Source of the DNA: UBA8653 sp963978155
GTDB taxonomy: Bacteria > Planctomycetota > Phycisphaerae > Phycisphaerales > SM1A02
Length of the DNA: 8,172 nt
Direction of reading: 5' to 3'
Assembly: GCA_963978155.1 (NCBI GenBank)
Contig: CAXBRK010000087.1
Coordinates: 1-8,172, forward strand
The notes beneath the pieces were generated by a model. That model saw only the letters and a program-made list of their open reading frames with translations. It was not told the origin of the DNA and searched no databases. Positions 1-6,181 of the stretch are shown piece by piece. How positions within the stretch are numbered: position 1 is the first letter of the stretch; every line of letters begins with the position of its first letter. The translations under genes were made by a program, and so were the position numbers.

Positions 1-2
1 GT

Positions 3-965
3 TCATTGGTGGCTCTGGCGGAAGCATGGGCACCGGGAGTGCAAGATCCACTGCCAGCACTCGACGCTCTTCTGCTGAGAGTCCCGAACCTCAATACTCC
101 ACTTGCTTTGCCTCGTACGGTGACTGGGGTGTTGGAACGCCGCCGTGATGCGGTCCAAGGTCTGGCCGATCATGCCGTTCGGCGTGGCTGGTTGGACCCG
201 TGGGATGTCAAAGCGGTTTTCCAAGATCGCGCGATGCGTCGACAGCAGCTGCGTCACCCCGAAGCCATTTTGTCTGACTTGGAATGGACTGAGAGTGAGC
301 TTCTTGATCGAGCTCTCGCGGTGCGTCGCGATGGGAGACGTCTTGATCGCACCACCACTGAAGATGCGGTGGCCATCCCGATGCAAGTGCCTTCTGAATA
401 TGTGTCCGCGTTGGAAGGACTTCGACCCGACCGGCCAGATCGGTATTTCGACCTTGCGGAGATCACGCTTGACGGAGGGCACCGTTCGCTTGCCCGTTGG
501 CTGTCTGGTGTCGCGGCTCGATTGGATCCAGAAGGATTCGCGGTATCAACCGCACTCCTGTATGCCGCAACTTCCGAATCTCAGCCAGATATCGATCGAT
601 ACCGCCGGCTGGCCAAAGCGCTCGGTGCCAAGGGTCTGCCCGGGAGCAACGGCGATTTGATGGTGCTTGCCGATGCGGTGCGCGCCGCTCGGGTCTCTTC
701 GGGGGAAGTGCCCGTCGCAGTCACGAAATACGTGGCTTCGGAGCCGATTGATGCCCACGACCCCTCGTTGTTGGTCTTCGAGGCATGGTGCCGATTCGGG
801 GACCGGGTGGTTGATCCATTGCTCGCATTGCGTTCGGGGATTCATCCACTCCCCGAGGTGTTTCCCGCTCGGTTGGAGTTGGAATTCGATGGTGATCCCA
901 GCCAGCCATGGTTTCGCCGCGGCCGGTGGACCAGTTCCCCAGTTTTGAATCCAACTTCGCGTTAG
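3..965 (+). CDS. Hypothetical protein, 5'-truncated by window edge
   Basis: I do not recognise this protein. The frame is open from the first complete codon (a Ser codon at 3-5) to TAG at 963-965, about 321 residues, so the start probably lies outside the window. TTG at 6 and GTG at 9 are possible starts, but no upstream sequence is available to judge them. The visible part is rich in Arg, Leu, Ala and Asp, looks mostly helical and soluble, and has no signal peptide, membrane segment or cysteine cluster. The C-terminal tail contains two Trp-Phe/Arg-rich patches (WFRRGRW). A long charged region precedes a segment with Tyr/Phe/Asp patches (RYFDLAEITLD). The reading frame is the longest here and its codon use looks ordinary for the window, so I take it as real. 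It runs tail-to-tail into the next gene on the minus strand, with stop codons overlapping. No function can be assigned. Confidence 0.7.
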   Translation, partial: SLVALAEAWAPGVQDPLPALDALLLRVPNLNTPLALPRTVTGVLERRRDAVQGLADHAVRRGWLDPWDVKAVFQDRAMRRQQLRHPEAILSDLEWTESELLDRALAVRRDGRRLDRTTTEDAVAIPMQVPSEYVSALEGLRPDRPDRYFDLAEITLDGGHRSLARWLSGVAARLDPEGFAVSTALLYAATSESQPDIDRYRRLAKALGAKGLPGSNGDLMVLADAVRAARVSSGEVPVAVTKYVASEPIDAHDPSLLVFEAWCRFGDRVVDPLLALRSGIHPLPEVFPARLELEFDGDPSQPWFRRGRWTSSPVLNPTSR

Positions 966-1462
966 GCCGTTTGTTCGGTCAAGAATTTCAGCCGGCGTCG
1001 GGTCAACTCAAGGAAGTCTTCCATGACTTGGTTGCGTTCAATGGTCCACGTTGTTTTGCCATCCAAGTGGTACACCAGCGAGGTCCAGGCCCAGTGGGTT
1101 TCGTAGGGCGGGAGCGTGAGCGAAAGCGACTCACGAATCTTCGCGCGGACCATTTTCACCGGGAGACTTTCCACGAACGCTTGATCGGAGGGGAGGGCGA
1201 TTTGCAGGTCGGTTGGACTGGGGACGATGAGACCCACAATGTTCTCGGTGTGGGAGGGAAGCCCTGGGGCCATCCAAACGGGACACCATCGCCAAGTGGG
1301 ACCAAACCATCGGACTTCAGATTGGCACCCCAATCCATCCAAAAATTCCACCATCCGGTCCCAGTACTTCGGTGCTTCCGGGGCGTTGGGCAAGTCGGCA
1401 CGGAGCTCGCTCATCGTGGGGACGCGGAATCGATCTTCCCATGGCTTGCGTTGTTCTGTCAT
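962..1462 (-). CDS. Hypothetical protein, 166 aa, possibly DUF3788-like
   Basis: A compact soluble protein with no signal peptide or membrane helix. It is unusually rich in Trp: residues about 34-65 carry W-x4-FL, then RWFG, WRW and PVW, followed by a predicted beta-rich middle (about 75-95) and a HWAWTSLVYHL stretch before a basic C-terminal helix. This order (Trp-Leu-Phe helix, glycine/Trp strands, late Trp-rich strand, Lys/Arg tail) loosely resembles DUF3788-type proteins, but I rate that only a weak guess. The ATG at 1462 lacks a Shine-Dalgarno sequence. Instead a TACAAT hexamer ends 8 nt before it, suggesting a leaderless start. M17 (ATG at 1414) is an alternative start and also lacks a Shine-Dalgarno site. 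Its TAA shares bases with the TAG of the convergent upstream gene. It diverges from the receiver gene across 166 bp. Confidence 0.65.
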   Translation of the reverse strand: MTEQRKPWEDRFRVPTMSELRADLPNAPEAPKYWDRMVEFLDGLGCQSEVRWFGPTWRWCPVWMAPGLPSHTENIVGLIVPSPTDLQIALPSDQAFVESLPVKMVRAKIRESLSLTLPPYETHWAWTSLVYHLDGKTTWTIERNQVMEDFLELTRRRLKFLTEQTA

Positions 1463-1470
1463 GACCGAAC

Positions 1471-1476
1471 ATTGTA
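1471..1476 (-). promoter_or_regulatory. Candidate -10 hexamer TACAAT
   Basis: On the minus strand TACAAT (one mismatch to TATAAT) ends 8 nt before the ATG at 1462, so transcription would begin at or next to the start codon. No convincing -35 stands at 16-18 bp. TTGACG occurs only 8 bp upstream, which is too close. Confidence 0.4.
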
Positions 1477-1615
1477 CGACGCTTCGTCAATTCCCTGTAC
1501 GAAGATCCAAGATTCTTGGGGGCAGCCGGTGTGCGCCCTCGACCTGACGTCCCATACCAAACGGGACTCGTGCCACGGAACGCAAGCCCACCCTGCTTGG
1601 AGCCGACTCCGCCGG

Positions 1616-1621
1616 TACAGT
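1616..1621 (+). promoter_or_regulatory. Candidate -10 hexamer TACAGT
   Basis: TACAGT ends 7 nt before the receiver ATG at 1629 and matches exactly the -10 of the rRNA promoter at 7033-7038. The expected transcription start would coincide with the ATG. No good -35 hexamer is present at the usual distance, so the call rests on the hexamer and its placement. Confidence 0.35.
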
Positions 1622-1628
1622 GGATTCC

Positions 1629-2006
1629 ATGACAACACCCATTGTGCTTTTGGTTGATGACAATGAAGGCAACCGAGATTTGATGGAGCTTCACCTGGAA
1701 GGCCTGCCAGTCCGCTGCATGACGGCCTCAGATGGTCAGGGGGCGCTCGAATCTGTGGCCCAAAGTCGGCCCGATTTGATCTTGCTGGACGTCATGATGC
1801 CCAAGATGAGTGGATTCGAGGTGTGCCGGGCGATCAAGAGTGATGAGTCACTCCGAGAGATTCCCGTGGTCATGGTGACAGCGCTGGACTCGGTGGTGGA
1901 TCAAGACCGGGCGAAGTCTGAAGGGGCGGACGGGTACATGGTGAAGCCCATTGACCGTGAGGGTCTCCGTGCCGAAGTGTGTTCGCGTCTGAAGTTGGAC
2001 GTTTAA
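1629..2006 (+). CDS. Stand-alone receiver domain (CheY/DivK-type response regulator)
   Basis: A single receiver domain of 125 aa with no output domain. It would accept a phosphoryl group from a histidine kinase or phosphotransfer protein and signal by protein contact in the cytoplasm. All hallmark residues are present: acidic pair D10-D11 (LLVDDNE), phosphoacceptor D54 (LILLDVMMP), switch Thr84 (VMVTALD) and Lys106 with cis-Pro107 (VKPID). The MMPKMSGFEV loop after D54 is typical of PleD/DivK-like receivers. No kinase lies nearby, so the partner is unknown. I start it at ATG 1629, because a GTG at 1620 adds only three residues and the domain begins right after MTTPI. There is no clear Shine-Dalgarno site. 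Its TAA (2004-2006) overlaps the stop of the convergent small gene. Confidence 0.92.
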   Translation: MTTPIVLLVDDNEGNRDLMELHLEGLPVRCMTASDGQGALESVAQSRPDLILLDVMMPKMSGFEVCRAIKSDESLREIPVVMVTALDSVVDQDRAKSEGADGYMVKPIDREGLRAEVCSRLKLDV

Positions 2007-2182
2007 GCCACGGAACGTTCGTCCCGAGCAGCGCACCAGCCTTCTTCCCTTGGTCCGCACGACCAGCACAGGTGCTGAAGGTAGTCCTTGAGTTCTTCTT
2101 CGCTGAATGCTTTGAGCCAATCTGCGCTCGCGCTGGGGTTGCGTTCAAGAATCTCCATGACAAGCCGTTCTTTGGTACCCAT
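2003..2182 (-). CDS. Small cysteine-containing hypothetical protein, 59 aa
   Basis: A short gene with good support: ATG at 2182 is preceded by an AGGA Shine-Dalgarno core 9 nt upstream, the best ribosome site in the window. The frame stays open further upstream to 2311, but that extension is Arg-rich and lacks a better start. The protein is an amphipathic helix-turn-helix-like segment (residues about 4-38, ending in EEELKDYLQHL), followed by a cysteine cluster: C39, C42 (CWSC) and C50. This could bind a metal or form disulfides. There is no signal peptide, so a cytoplasmic site is likely. I do not recognise a family. It ends convergently on the receiver gene with TTAA read as a stop from both strands. 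It has the same orientation as the lipoprotein gene 192 bp upstream, but that gap makes shared transcription uncertain. Confidence 0.65.
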   Translation of the reverse strand: MGTKERLVMEILERNPSASADWLKAFSEEELKDYLQHLCWSCGPREEGWCAARDERSVA

Positions 2183-2279
2183 GTTGAGTGTTCCTTTCGC
2201 TCCGGGGTGAACTCTCAATCGGGTGGCGCGCGCGCGGATCGTGAACGCATAACCAGAGTCGGACCTCAATATTTCTCCA

Positions 2280-2296
2280 GCGCGCGAAATGCGCGC
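2280..2296 (-). other. GC-only hairpin upstream of the 59-aa gene
   Basis: GCGCGC at 2280-2285 pairs with GCGCGC at 2291-2296 across a 5-nt loop. A second alternating GC run lies at about 2226-2236. No T-run follows on either strand, so it is not an intrinsic terminator. It would sit about 100 nt into the 5' region of the small gene. Its function is unknown. Confidence 0.3.
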
Positions 2297-2307
2297 CACA
2301 CCCTCCA

Positions 2308-2346
2308 ACATCTAGTGCCAGCACTGGTGGTTGGCGCTACATCTAG
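2308..2346. repeat. Direct repeats ACATCTAG flanking a short palindrome
   Basis: ACATCTAG occurs at 2308-2315 and again at 2339-2346, so the copies start 31 bp apart (about three helical turns). Between them lies AGTGCCAGCACT (2314-2325), an inverted repeat with a 2-nt centre. The block sits in the 192-bp gap between the end of the lipoprotein gene and the start of the 59-aa gene, a plausible place for an operator of the latter. The spacer holds nothing else I can name. Confidence 0.35.
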
Positions 2347-2374
2347 GATCGAAATTTTTTGTCCATTCTTGCGG

Positions 2375-3250
2375 CTAATCTCGGAAAGCTCGGTGGCATG
2401 TGCGGCAACTGGTGCGGAGGGCCGCCCGGAGTTTGGCGGCATCCTCGCCATCTTGGAGCTCGGACTCCAAAGTGGTGGCCAGCCTGATCGCTTCCTGCAT
2501 TTGCTTGGGGTAGTCCGGGTCCACGGGCCCAGCTGCTTCGGATGACAACCGGAACAAATCCAGCAGATGGGCGGCGTCTTCTTTTTGGGTTCTCTTGATT
2601 GGATCATCCGGAGATGGAACCTTCTTCAACCGATCCCAGACTTGATCAATCTCGGCCATGAGTCGAGAAAGTGACCTTGTGGCAACCGCTTCTTCCAGTG
2701 GCATTGCGGCTTGAATGTTCTGTGGGCTTTCAGGCTGGGCATCTTGCACTGCCTGGCGGAGGCCCTGATAGCCAACACCACATCGATCCAGCCAAGACTT
2801 CGCTTCCGTTTGATCAAGTCGTCCAAGAGCACGCAGAGCCGCCAAGGCTGCAGCTGGCCCACGGTGCTGACCGTGATGGCAATGGATGTACGTCTTGACG
2901 GGGTCGATTGACAGTTCTCGAGCCAGCCTGAGCTGAAGAGACTTGGGGAGATCTCGGTAACCCAAGGGCAAGTGGCGGACTTCGATGGCTTGTGGCCAAA
3001 GACTGGACTCCGGGGGGAGTGCATCGACCGAAATCACTTTCTTGATGCCCAGCGTTGTCAGTTCTTCGATGTGTTCTTGGGACGGTCGGGGGCCAACGAA
3101 GATATCAGGTGTCAACTGATGGAACTCGAGGTTGGTCTTCAAAGTCGGAGGGCTGGGCACAGGCTGATCGTGGCGTGTTCTTGTTTCAGGATCTGATTGA
3201 TCACAGGCACTCAGCCCAAGCATCCCCAAAAGCAACAGCACACGAAGCAT
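2375..3250 (-). CDS. Lipoprotein: cysteine-phosphatase-like domain fused to cytochrome c'-like tail
   Basis: A 291-aa protein in three parts. Residues 1-16 form a short lipoprotein signal (MLRVLL..., lipobox LSAC, Cys16), so it should be exported and membrane-anchored. Residues about 42-165 resemble a dual-specificity/tyrosine phosphatase: a PDIFVGPRPSQEH start, LGIKKVISVD, and the HC-x5-R loop HCHHGQHRG with Cys124 and Arg130. Asp100 is a possible general acid. The Ser/Thr that usually follows the loop Arg is Gly131. Residues about 185-291 are helical and end in CRTCHRAFRD, a CxxCH heme site (C282, C285, H286) at the extreme C-terminus, as in class II cytochromes (cytochrome c'). The start is fixed by an in-frame TAA 9 nt upstream of the ATG. 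Substrate, redox partner and pathway are unknown. The phosphatase and cytochrome calls rest on motifs and could be one redox-regulated enzyme. Confidence 0.8.
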   Translation of the reverse strand: MLRVLLLLGMLGLSACDQSDPETRTRHDQPVPSPPTLKTNLEFHQLTPDIFVGPRPSQEHIEELTTLGIKKVISVDALPPESSLWPQAIEVRHLPLGYRDLPKSLQLRLARELSIDPVKTYIHCHHGQHRGPAAALAALRALGRLDQTEAKSWLDRCGVGYQGLRQAVQDAQPESPQNIQAAMPLEEAVATRSLSRLMAEIDQVWDRLKKVPSPDDPIKRTQKEDAAHLLDLFRLSSEAAGPVDPDYPKQMQEAIRLATTLESELQDGEDAAKLRAALRTSCRTCHRAFRD

Positions 3251-3256
3251 GCCCTT

Positions 3257-3262
3257 ATTTTA
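3257..3262 (-). promoter_or_regulatory. Candidate -10 hexamer TAAAAT
   Basis: On the minus strand TAAAAT (one mismatch to TATAAT) ends 6 nt before the lipoprotein ATG at 3250. Because the start codon is fixed by an upstream in-frame stop, the short spacing is firm. The AAGG between hexamer and ATG is too close to act as a normal ribosome site. Confidence 0.4.
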
Positions 3263-3348
3263 GATCTGCAGCCTTCCCGCGGCATTCTGGATGTCTTTCT
3301 TTTTCAGAATCTGACCCCAGCACGACTGGGTGTGGACGCATCATGCAA

Positions 3349-3380
3349 GATGAATTCATCCCAACCAAGTGGAGTACCAT
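3349..3380 (+). promoter_or_regulatory. Candidate tRNA promoter region with 12-bp palindrome
   Basis: TACCAT at 3375-3380 is a possible -10, 10 nt before the tRNA 5' end. The place where a -35 would be is covered by GATGAATTCATC (3349-3360), a perfect 12-bp palindrome, and no TTGACA-like hexamer is seen. The palindrome could be an activator or repressor site, or chance. The rest of 3251-3390 holds only a short TCAG/CTGA repeat near 3304-3314. Confidence 0.3.
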
Positions 3381-3390
3381 TGGAACCCAA

Positions 3391-3464
3391 GCGCTCGTAG
3401 CTCAGCTGGATAGAGCAGCGGTTTCCTAAATCGCAGGTCGTGGGTTCGAACCCCTCCGGGCGCG
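3391..3464 (+). tRNA. tRNA-Arg, anticodon CCT
   Basis: A full cloverleaf can be drawn by hand. The 7-bp acceptor stem includes one T-G wobble. The D arm GCTC/GAGC has a loop containing GG. The anticodon stem GCGGT/ATCGC has loop TTCCTAA, putting anticodon CCT at 3425-3427, which reads AGG (Arg). A 5-nt variable loop follows, then a T arm with loop TTCGAAC. The discriminator base is G at 3464. CCA is not encoded, so it must be added after transcription. The T stem (GTGGG with CCCTC) has a T-T mismatch at the second pair, the only flaw. The stop codon of ppc on the other strand begins one base beyond the tRNA. Confidence 0.95.
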
Positions 3465-3465
3465 C

Positions 3466-6087
3466 TTATCCAGTGGACTGCATCGCCGCGGCAATGCCAT
3501 TCACCGCGGCCTGCAGCGTCGCATTGAGCTGGGGGTGATCTTCACCTTCGCTTCGTCGCCGCAGACACTCGATTTGGATCAAATTCAAAATGTCGGTCCA
3601 AGGGTTCCGCTGCTGGATGGCATGCTCAATCGCGGGTGCGTGTGACAACAGCGTTGGCTGGTCCAAGATGTTGAGCAGTGCCTTGGATGCACGCGTGAAC
3701 TCTTCCTCGATTCGTTCGGCGAACTGAGCGCCATTCGGACCACCTTCGGCATACAGGCGGGCAATAGGGAGGCGAACTCTGGCCATTTCTTGCGCGGCAT
3801 TTTGCAGCACCGTGTTGATGAACGGATCGGTCTTGGCATGGGCCTTGAACTGCTTGAGTTTGCTGGCGTCCAGTTGCTCCAGAGCCGTCCCCAGTCCAAA
3901 CCAACCCGGCACCAGGACGCGCATTTGAATCCAAGAGAAGACCCATGGGATGGCGCGAAGATTTTCGAATTGAAGCCGACTCCCGGTAGCGCGTGATACC
4001 GGTCGAGATGCGATGGGGAGTCCCGCAATGGCTTCGATCGGAGCGGAGGCAGAGAACCAAGGCCAAAAGTCATCGTCCTCAATGAGCTCGCGATAATGCC
4101 GCATGGAGACTTCGGCCAATTCACGCAGAATGGATGGGTCCAAATCATGGTTGTTTTCGTGCCCATCATCTGACGCAAGGATGGAAGCCGAGACGATTTG
4201 TTCAAGGTGCCGGTGGGCAATTTGAGGCAAGGCGTACCGGAAGCTGATGACTTCCCCTTGTTCGGTAAACCTGATCTGGCCGTGCATCGACCCAGCTGGT
4301 GAAGCAAGTATGGCGCGGCCAGCACGGCCGCCGCCGCGCCCAACGGTCCCGCCCCGGCCATGAAAGAATCGAATGGTCTTTCCTGAAGCTTTGGCAACTT
4401 GAGACATGGCCTGTTGGGCTTCATGAAGGGCAACATTCGCGGAAAGGAAGCCCCCATCTTTGTTGGAGTCGGAGTAACCCAGCATGATTTCAACGGGCTC
4501 GGTTCCCCGCGGGGATAACGTGGGCTCGTTCAAGATGCCTTGAAGAAGATCTGGCGCCCGATGCAAATCTTCTACGGTTTCGAAGAGAGGAACCACTGGG
4601 GGGGTTCGGTCATCATTGAGTTCGAAGCCCACTTCTTTCATGAGCAACCGAAGGACCAGAAGATCTGAAACATGGTGGGTCATGGAAACAATGCATGAGC
4701 CAATGGTGTTTTCGTCGGCGTCCTGAGCTGCTCGAGCCACTTTGAGCGTTCGAAGCACTTCTTCGGTCTGGCTCGAGAGTGGGGTTCCAGACGCGGCCAA
4801 CGGCCGTGGATTGGCGAGTTCTTTTCGCAACAAGTCCATCTTTTCAGTCTCGGACAACGAGGAAAAGGTGTCGTGGATTCCAGCGTGTTTGAAGAGTTCC
4901 GACAGCGCGGACAAGTGGACTTGGGAATGTTGTCGGATGTCCAATTTGGCGAGGTGAAGGCCAAAAGCTCGAGATCGGACAATGGCGTCGGTCAGAGGGC
5001 GGGCGTTGGCAACCCGAGACAGGCCGGCCGCGATGAGATCCCTCCGAATGGCAAGCAGTTCATCACGAAGCTGTGTTGCTGAAAGGGTGTGGTCTTGCAC
5101 GCCATCTCGCAATGCCTCAATTCGGAGCCGAAGGGGTTCATGGCGACGTTGGTCTTTTCCGTCGACCAGATCGACTGAGGCTTCCGGAAGGTCAACCCGT
5201 CGTACCGACGGACTGAGTTCACGGTGGAGTTCTTTGAGTTGTTCGTCCCACAACTTTCGGGCCGCGGCATGAAGGGCTTCGATGGTGCTTTGTGTGATCT
5301 GATGGGTGACATTGGGATTTCCATCGCGGTCGCCACCGATCCATGAGCGGTACTGCAGGATGGGGGGGAGTTCGGCGGCATCTGTTCTCAGGCTGAGGGC
5401 GAGGTCTTGAGCCAGTTCAGGGACGGTGCTCCAGATCGTTGTCGTGAGAAAGTACAAACCATTTTGAACTTCCTCGGGAACTTCAAGTCGTCGAACTCTG
5501 AGATCGTCGGTCGCCAGCAAGAGTTCAATTCGGTTCACCAGGTGACGATGGAGTTCTTCTTTTTCGTCAGGCGTAAGGCTGTCTTGCCGGAGTTCGACCA
5601 AGGTGCTGGCCACTTCAAGTTGTTTGTCAAGGATGGTCCGGCGTCGTGCTTCTGTGGGGTGTGCGGTCAGAGTGGGTTCGATCTTCAACAAGCCGAGTGC
5701 GTTCTGGATCTCTGACTTGGATCGGCCTTGATGTTCAAGCTCTAGAATGGCGGAACGCACCGACTCTGTCCGTGGAGATGCCTTAGTTGCTGCTTTTGAT
5801 CGTTTGCGATTGATTCGGATGATTTGCAGTTGTTCCACTTTGTTGAGCAGGTGAAATCTTGCCGTGATGAGACGAACAATTTGAATCAATTCTTCGAGCG
5901 ACATCCCTTGGATTGAGCTGCCGATCAATCGGAGTGTGCCCAGTTCGTTCGAAAACGAATGTTGACCATCAAGTTGGTCAACCAGAGTCTGTGTTTTCGT
6001 CGCGGCCTCGGCAAACGGTCCTTCAGAGGTCGCGATCTGGAACGCTTCGAGAAGGCGAGTGGTGTCGTCGTTGTATTGCGGTTCCAT
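3466..6087 (-). CDS. ppc: Phosphoenolpyruvate carboxylase
   Basis: Cytoplasmic enzyme that carboxylates phosphoenolpyruvate with bicarbonate to give oxaloacetate and phosphate, refilling the TCA cycle. At 873 aa it has the usual family length. Signatures in order: LTAHPTEARRR with catalytic His143, GGDRDGNPNV (251-260), LGYSDSNKDGG (536-546), FHGRGGTVGRGGG (575-587), FTEQGEVISFRY (607-618), LRAIPWVFSWIQ (710-721) and the C-terminal ...TG end. The GRGGGRAGRAIL form differs from the enterobacterial loop. I start at ATG 6087 because the conserved protein begins there and AGGA lies 9 nt upstream; upstream in-frame Met codons would add an unrelated Arg-rich tail. Comparing from memory with E. coli, aspartate-inhibitor residues R587 and R832 are kept (R584, R827), but K773 is Arg770 and N881 is Ser871, so feedback inhibition may differ. 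It is divergent from the ComF gene. Confidence 0.97.
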   Translation of the reverse strand: MEPQYNDDTTRLLEAFQIATSEGPFAEAATKTQTLVDQLDGQHSFSNELGTLRLIGSSIQGMSLEELIQIVRLITARFHLLNKVEQLQIIRINRKRSKAATKASPRTESVRSAILELEHQGRSKSEIQNALGLLKIEPTLTAHPTEARRRTILDKQLEVASTLVELRQDSLTPDEKEELHRHLVNRIELLLATDDLRVRRLEVPEEVQNGLYFLTTTIWSTVPELAQDLALSLRTDAAELPPILQYRSWIGGDRDGNPNVTHQITQSTIEALHAAARKLWDEQLKELHRELSPSVRRVDLPEASVDLVDGKDQRRHEPLRLRIEALRDGVQDHTLSATQLRDELLAIRRDLIAAGLSRVANARPLTDAIVRSRAFGLHLAKLDIRQHSQVHLSALSELFKHAGIHDTFSSLSETEKMDLLRKELANPRPLAASGTPLSSQTEEVLRTLKVARAAQDADENTIGSCIVSMTHHVSDLLVLRLLMKEVGFELNDDRTPPVVPLFETVEDLHRAPDLLQGILNEPTLSPRGTEPVEIMLGYSDSNKDGGFLSANVALHEAQQAMSQVAKASGKTIRFFHGRGGTVGRGGGRAGRAILASPAGSMHGQIRFTEQGEVISFRYALPQIAHRHLEQIVSASILASDDGHENNHDLDPSILRELAEVSMRHYRELIEDDDFWPWFSASAPIEAIAGLPIASRPVSRATGSRLQFENLRAIPWVFSWIQMRVLVPGWFGLGTALEQLDASKLKQFKAHAKTDPFINTVLQNAAQEMARVRLPIARLYAEGGPNGAQFAERIEEEFTRASKALLNILDQPTLLSHAPAIEHAIQQRNPWTDILNLIQIECLRRRSEGEDHPQLNATLQAAVNGIAAAMQSTG

Positions 6088-6095
6088 CGTGGCAA

Positions 6096-6101
6096 ATCCT
6101 A
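6096..6101 (-). promoter_or_regulatory. Candidate -10 hexamer TAGGAT or ribosome site upstream of ppc
   Basis: On the minus strand TAGGAT ends 8 nt before the ppc ATG. It fits the TANNNT pattern seen at other starts here, but it also contains AGGA, which could serve as a Shine-Dalgarno core. The two readings cannot be told apart from sequence. The divergent spacer 6088-6181 shows no strong -35. Confidence 0.3.
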
Positions 6102-6181
6102 CGAATCTTCTTCGCATGTTTCGTGGAGAAATTTTCCGGCAAACGCGGGTTTCGTATTCGGATGCGATCATGTTGCGGTGC

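Larger units (their letters stand above)
1463..1628. promoter_or_regulatory. Divergent intergenic region with 13-nt palindrome
   Basis: This spacer separates the minus-strand 166-aa protein from the plus-strand receiver gene and must hold both promoters. It contains the perfect odd-centred palindrome CCAAGATTCTTGG at 1507-1519, placed near the middle. A looser inverted repeat, CTTCGT (1482-1487) with ACGAAG (1499-1504), lies next to it. A third short repeat, GTCCC (1549-1553) with GGGAC (1563-1567), could form a weak hairpin. The first palindrome could be an operator serving both directions. That is inference from position and symmetry only. Confidence 0.4.

Noticed and set aside
3..482. A 159-codon minus-strand open frame opposite the first gene
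   Set aside because: His/Arg/Gln-rich antisense shadow of the longer plus-strand frame, with no start context.
1620..1628. GTG start for the receiver gene, three codons upstream
   Set aside because: It overlaps the TACAGT hexamer and adds nothing to the conserved domain; ATG 1629 fits better.
2330..2374. Intrinsic terminator after the lipoprotein gene
   Set aside because: There is an A/T run (TTTTTT at 2355-2360), but it reads as A on the minus strand and no adjoining stem precedes a T-run in that direction.
3055..3429. A plus-strand frame running into the tRNA
   Set aside because: It overlaps the lipoprotein gene and ends inside a clear tRNA; the tRNA part translates to a common false peptide.
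3585..4493. A 302-codon minus-strand open frame and several other frames inside ppc
   Set aside because: They overlap the strongly conserved PEP carboxylase frame, are Pro/Arg/Ser-rich and show no family motif.
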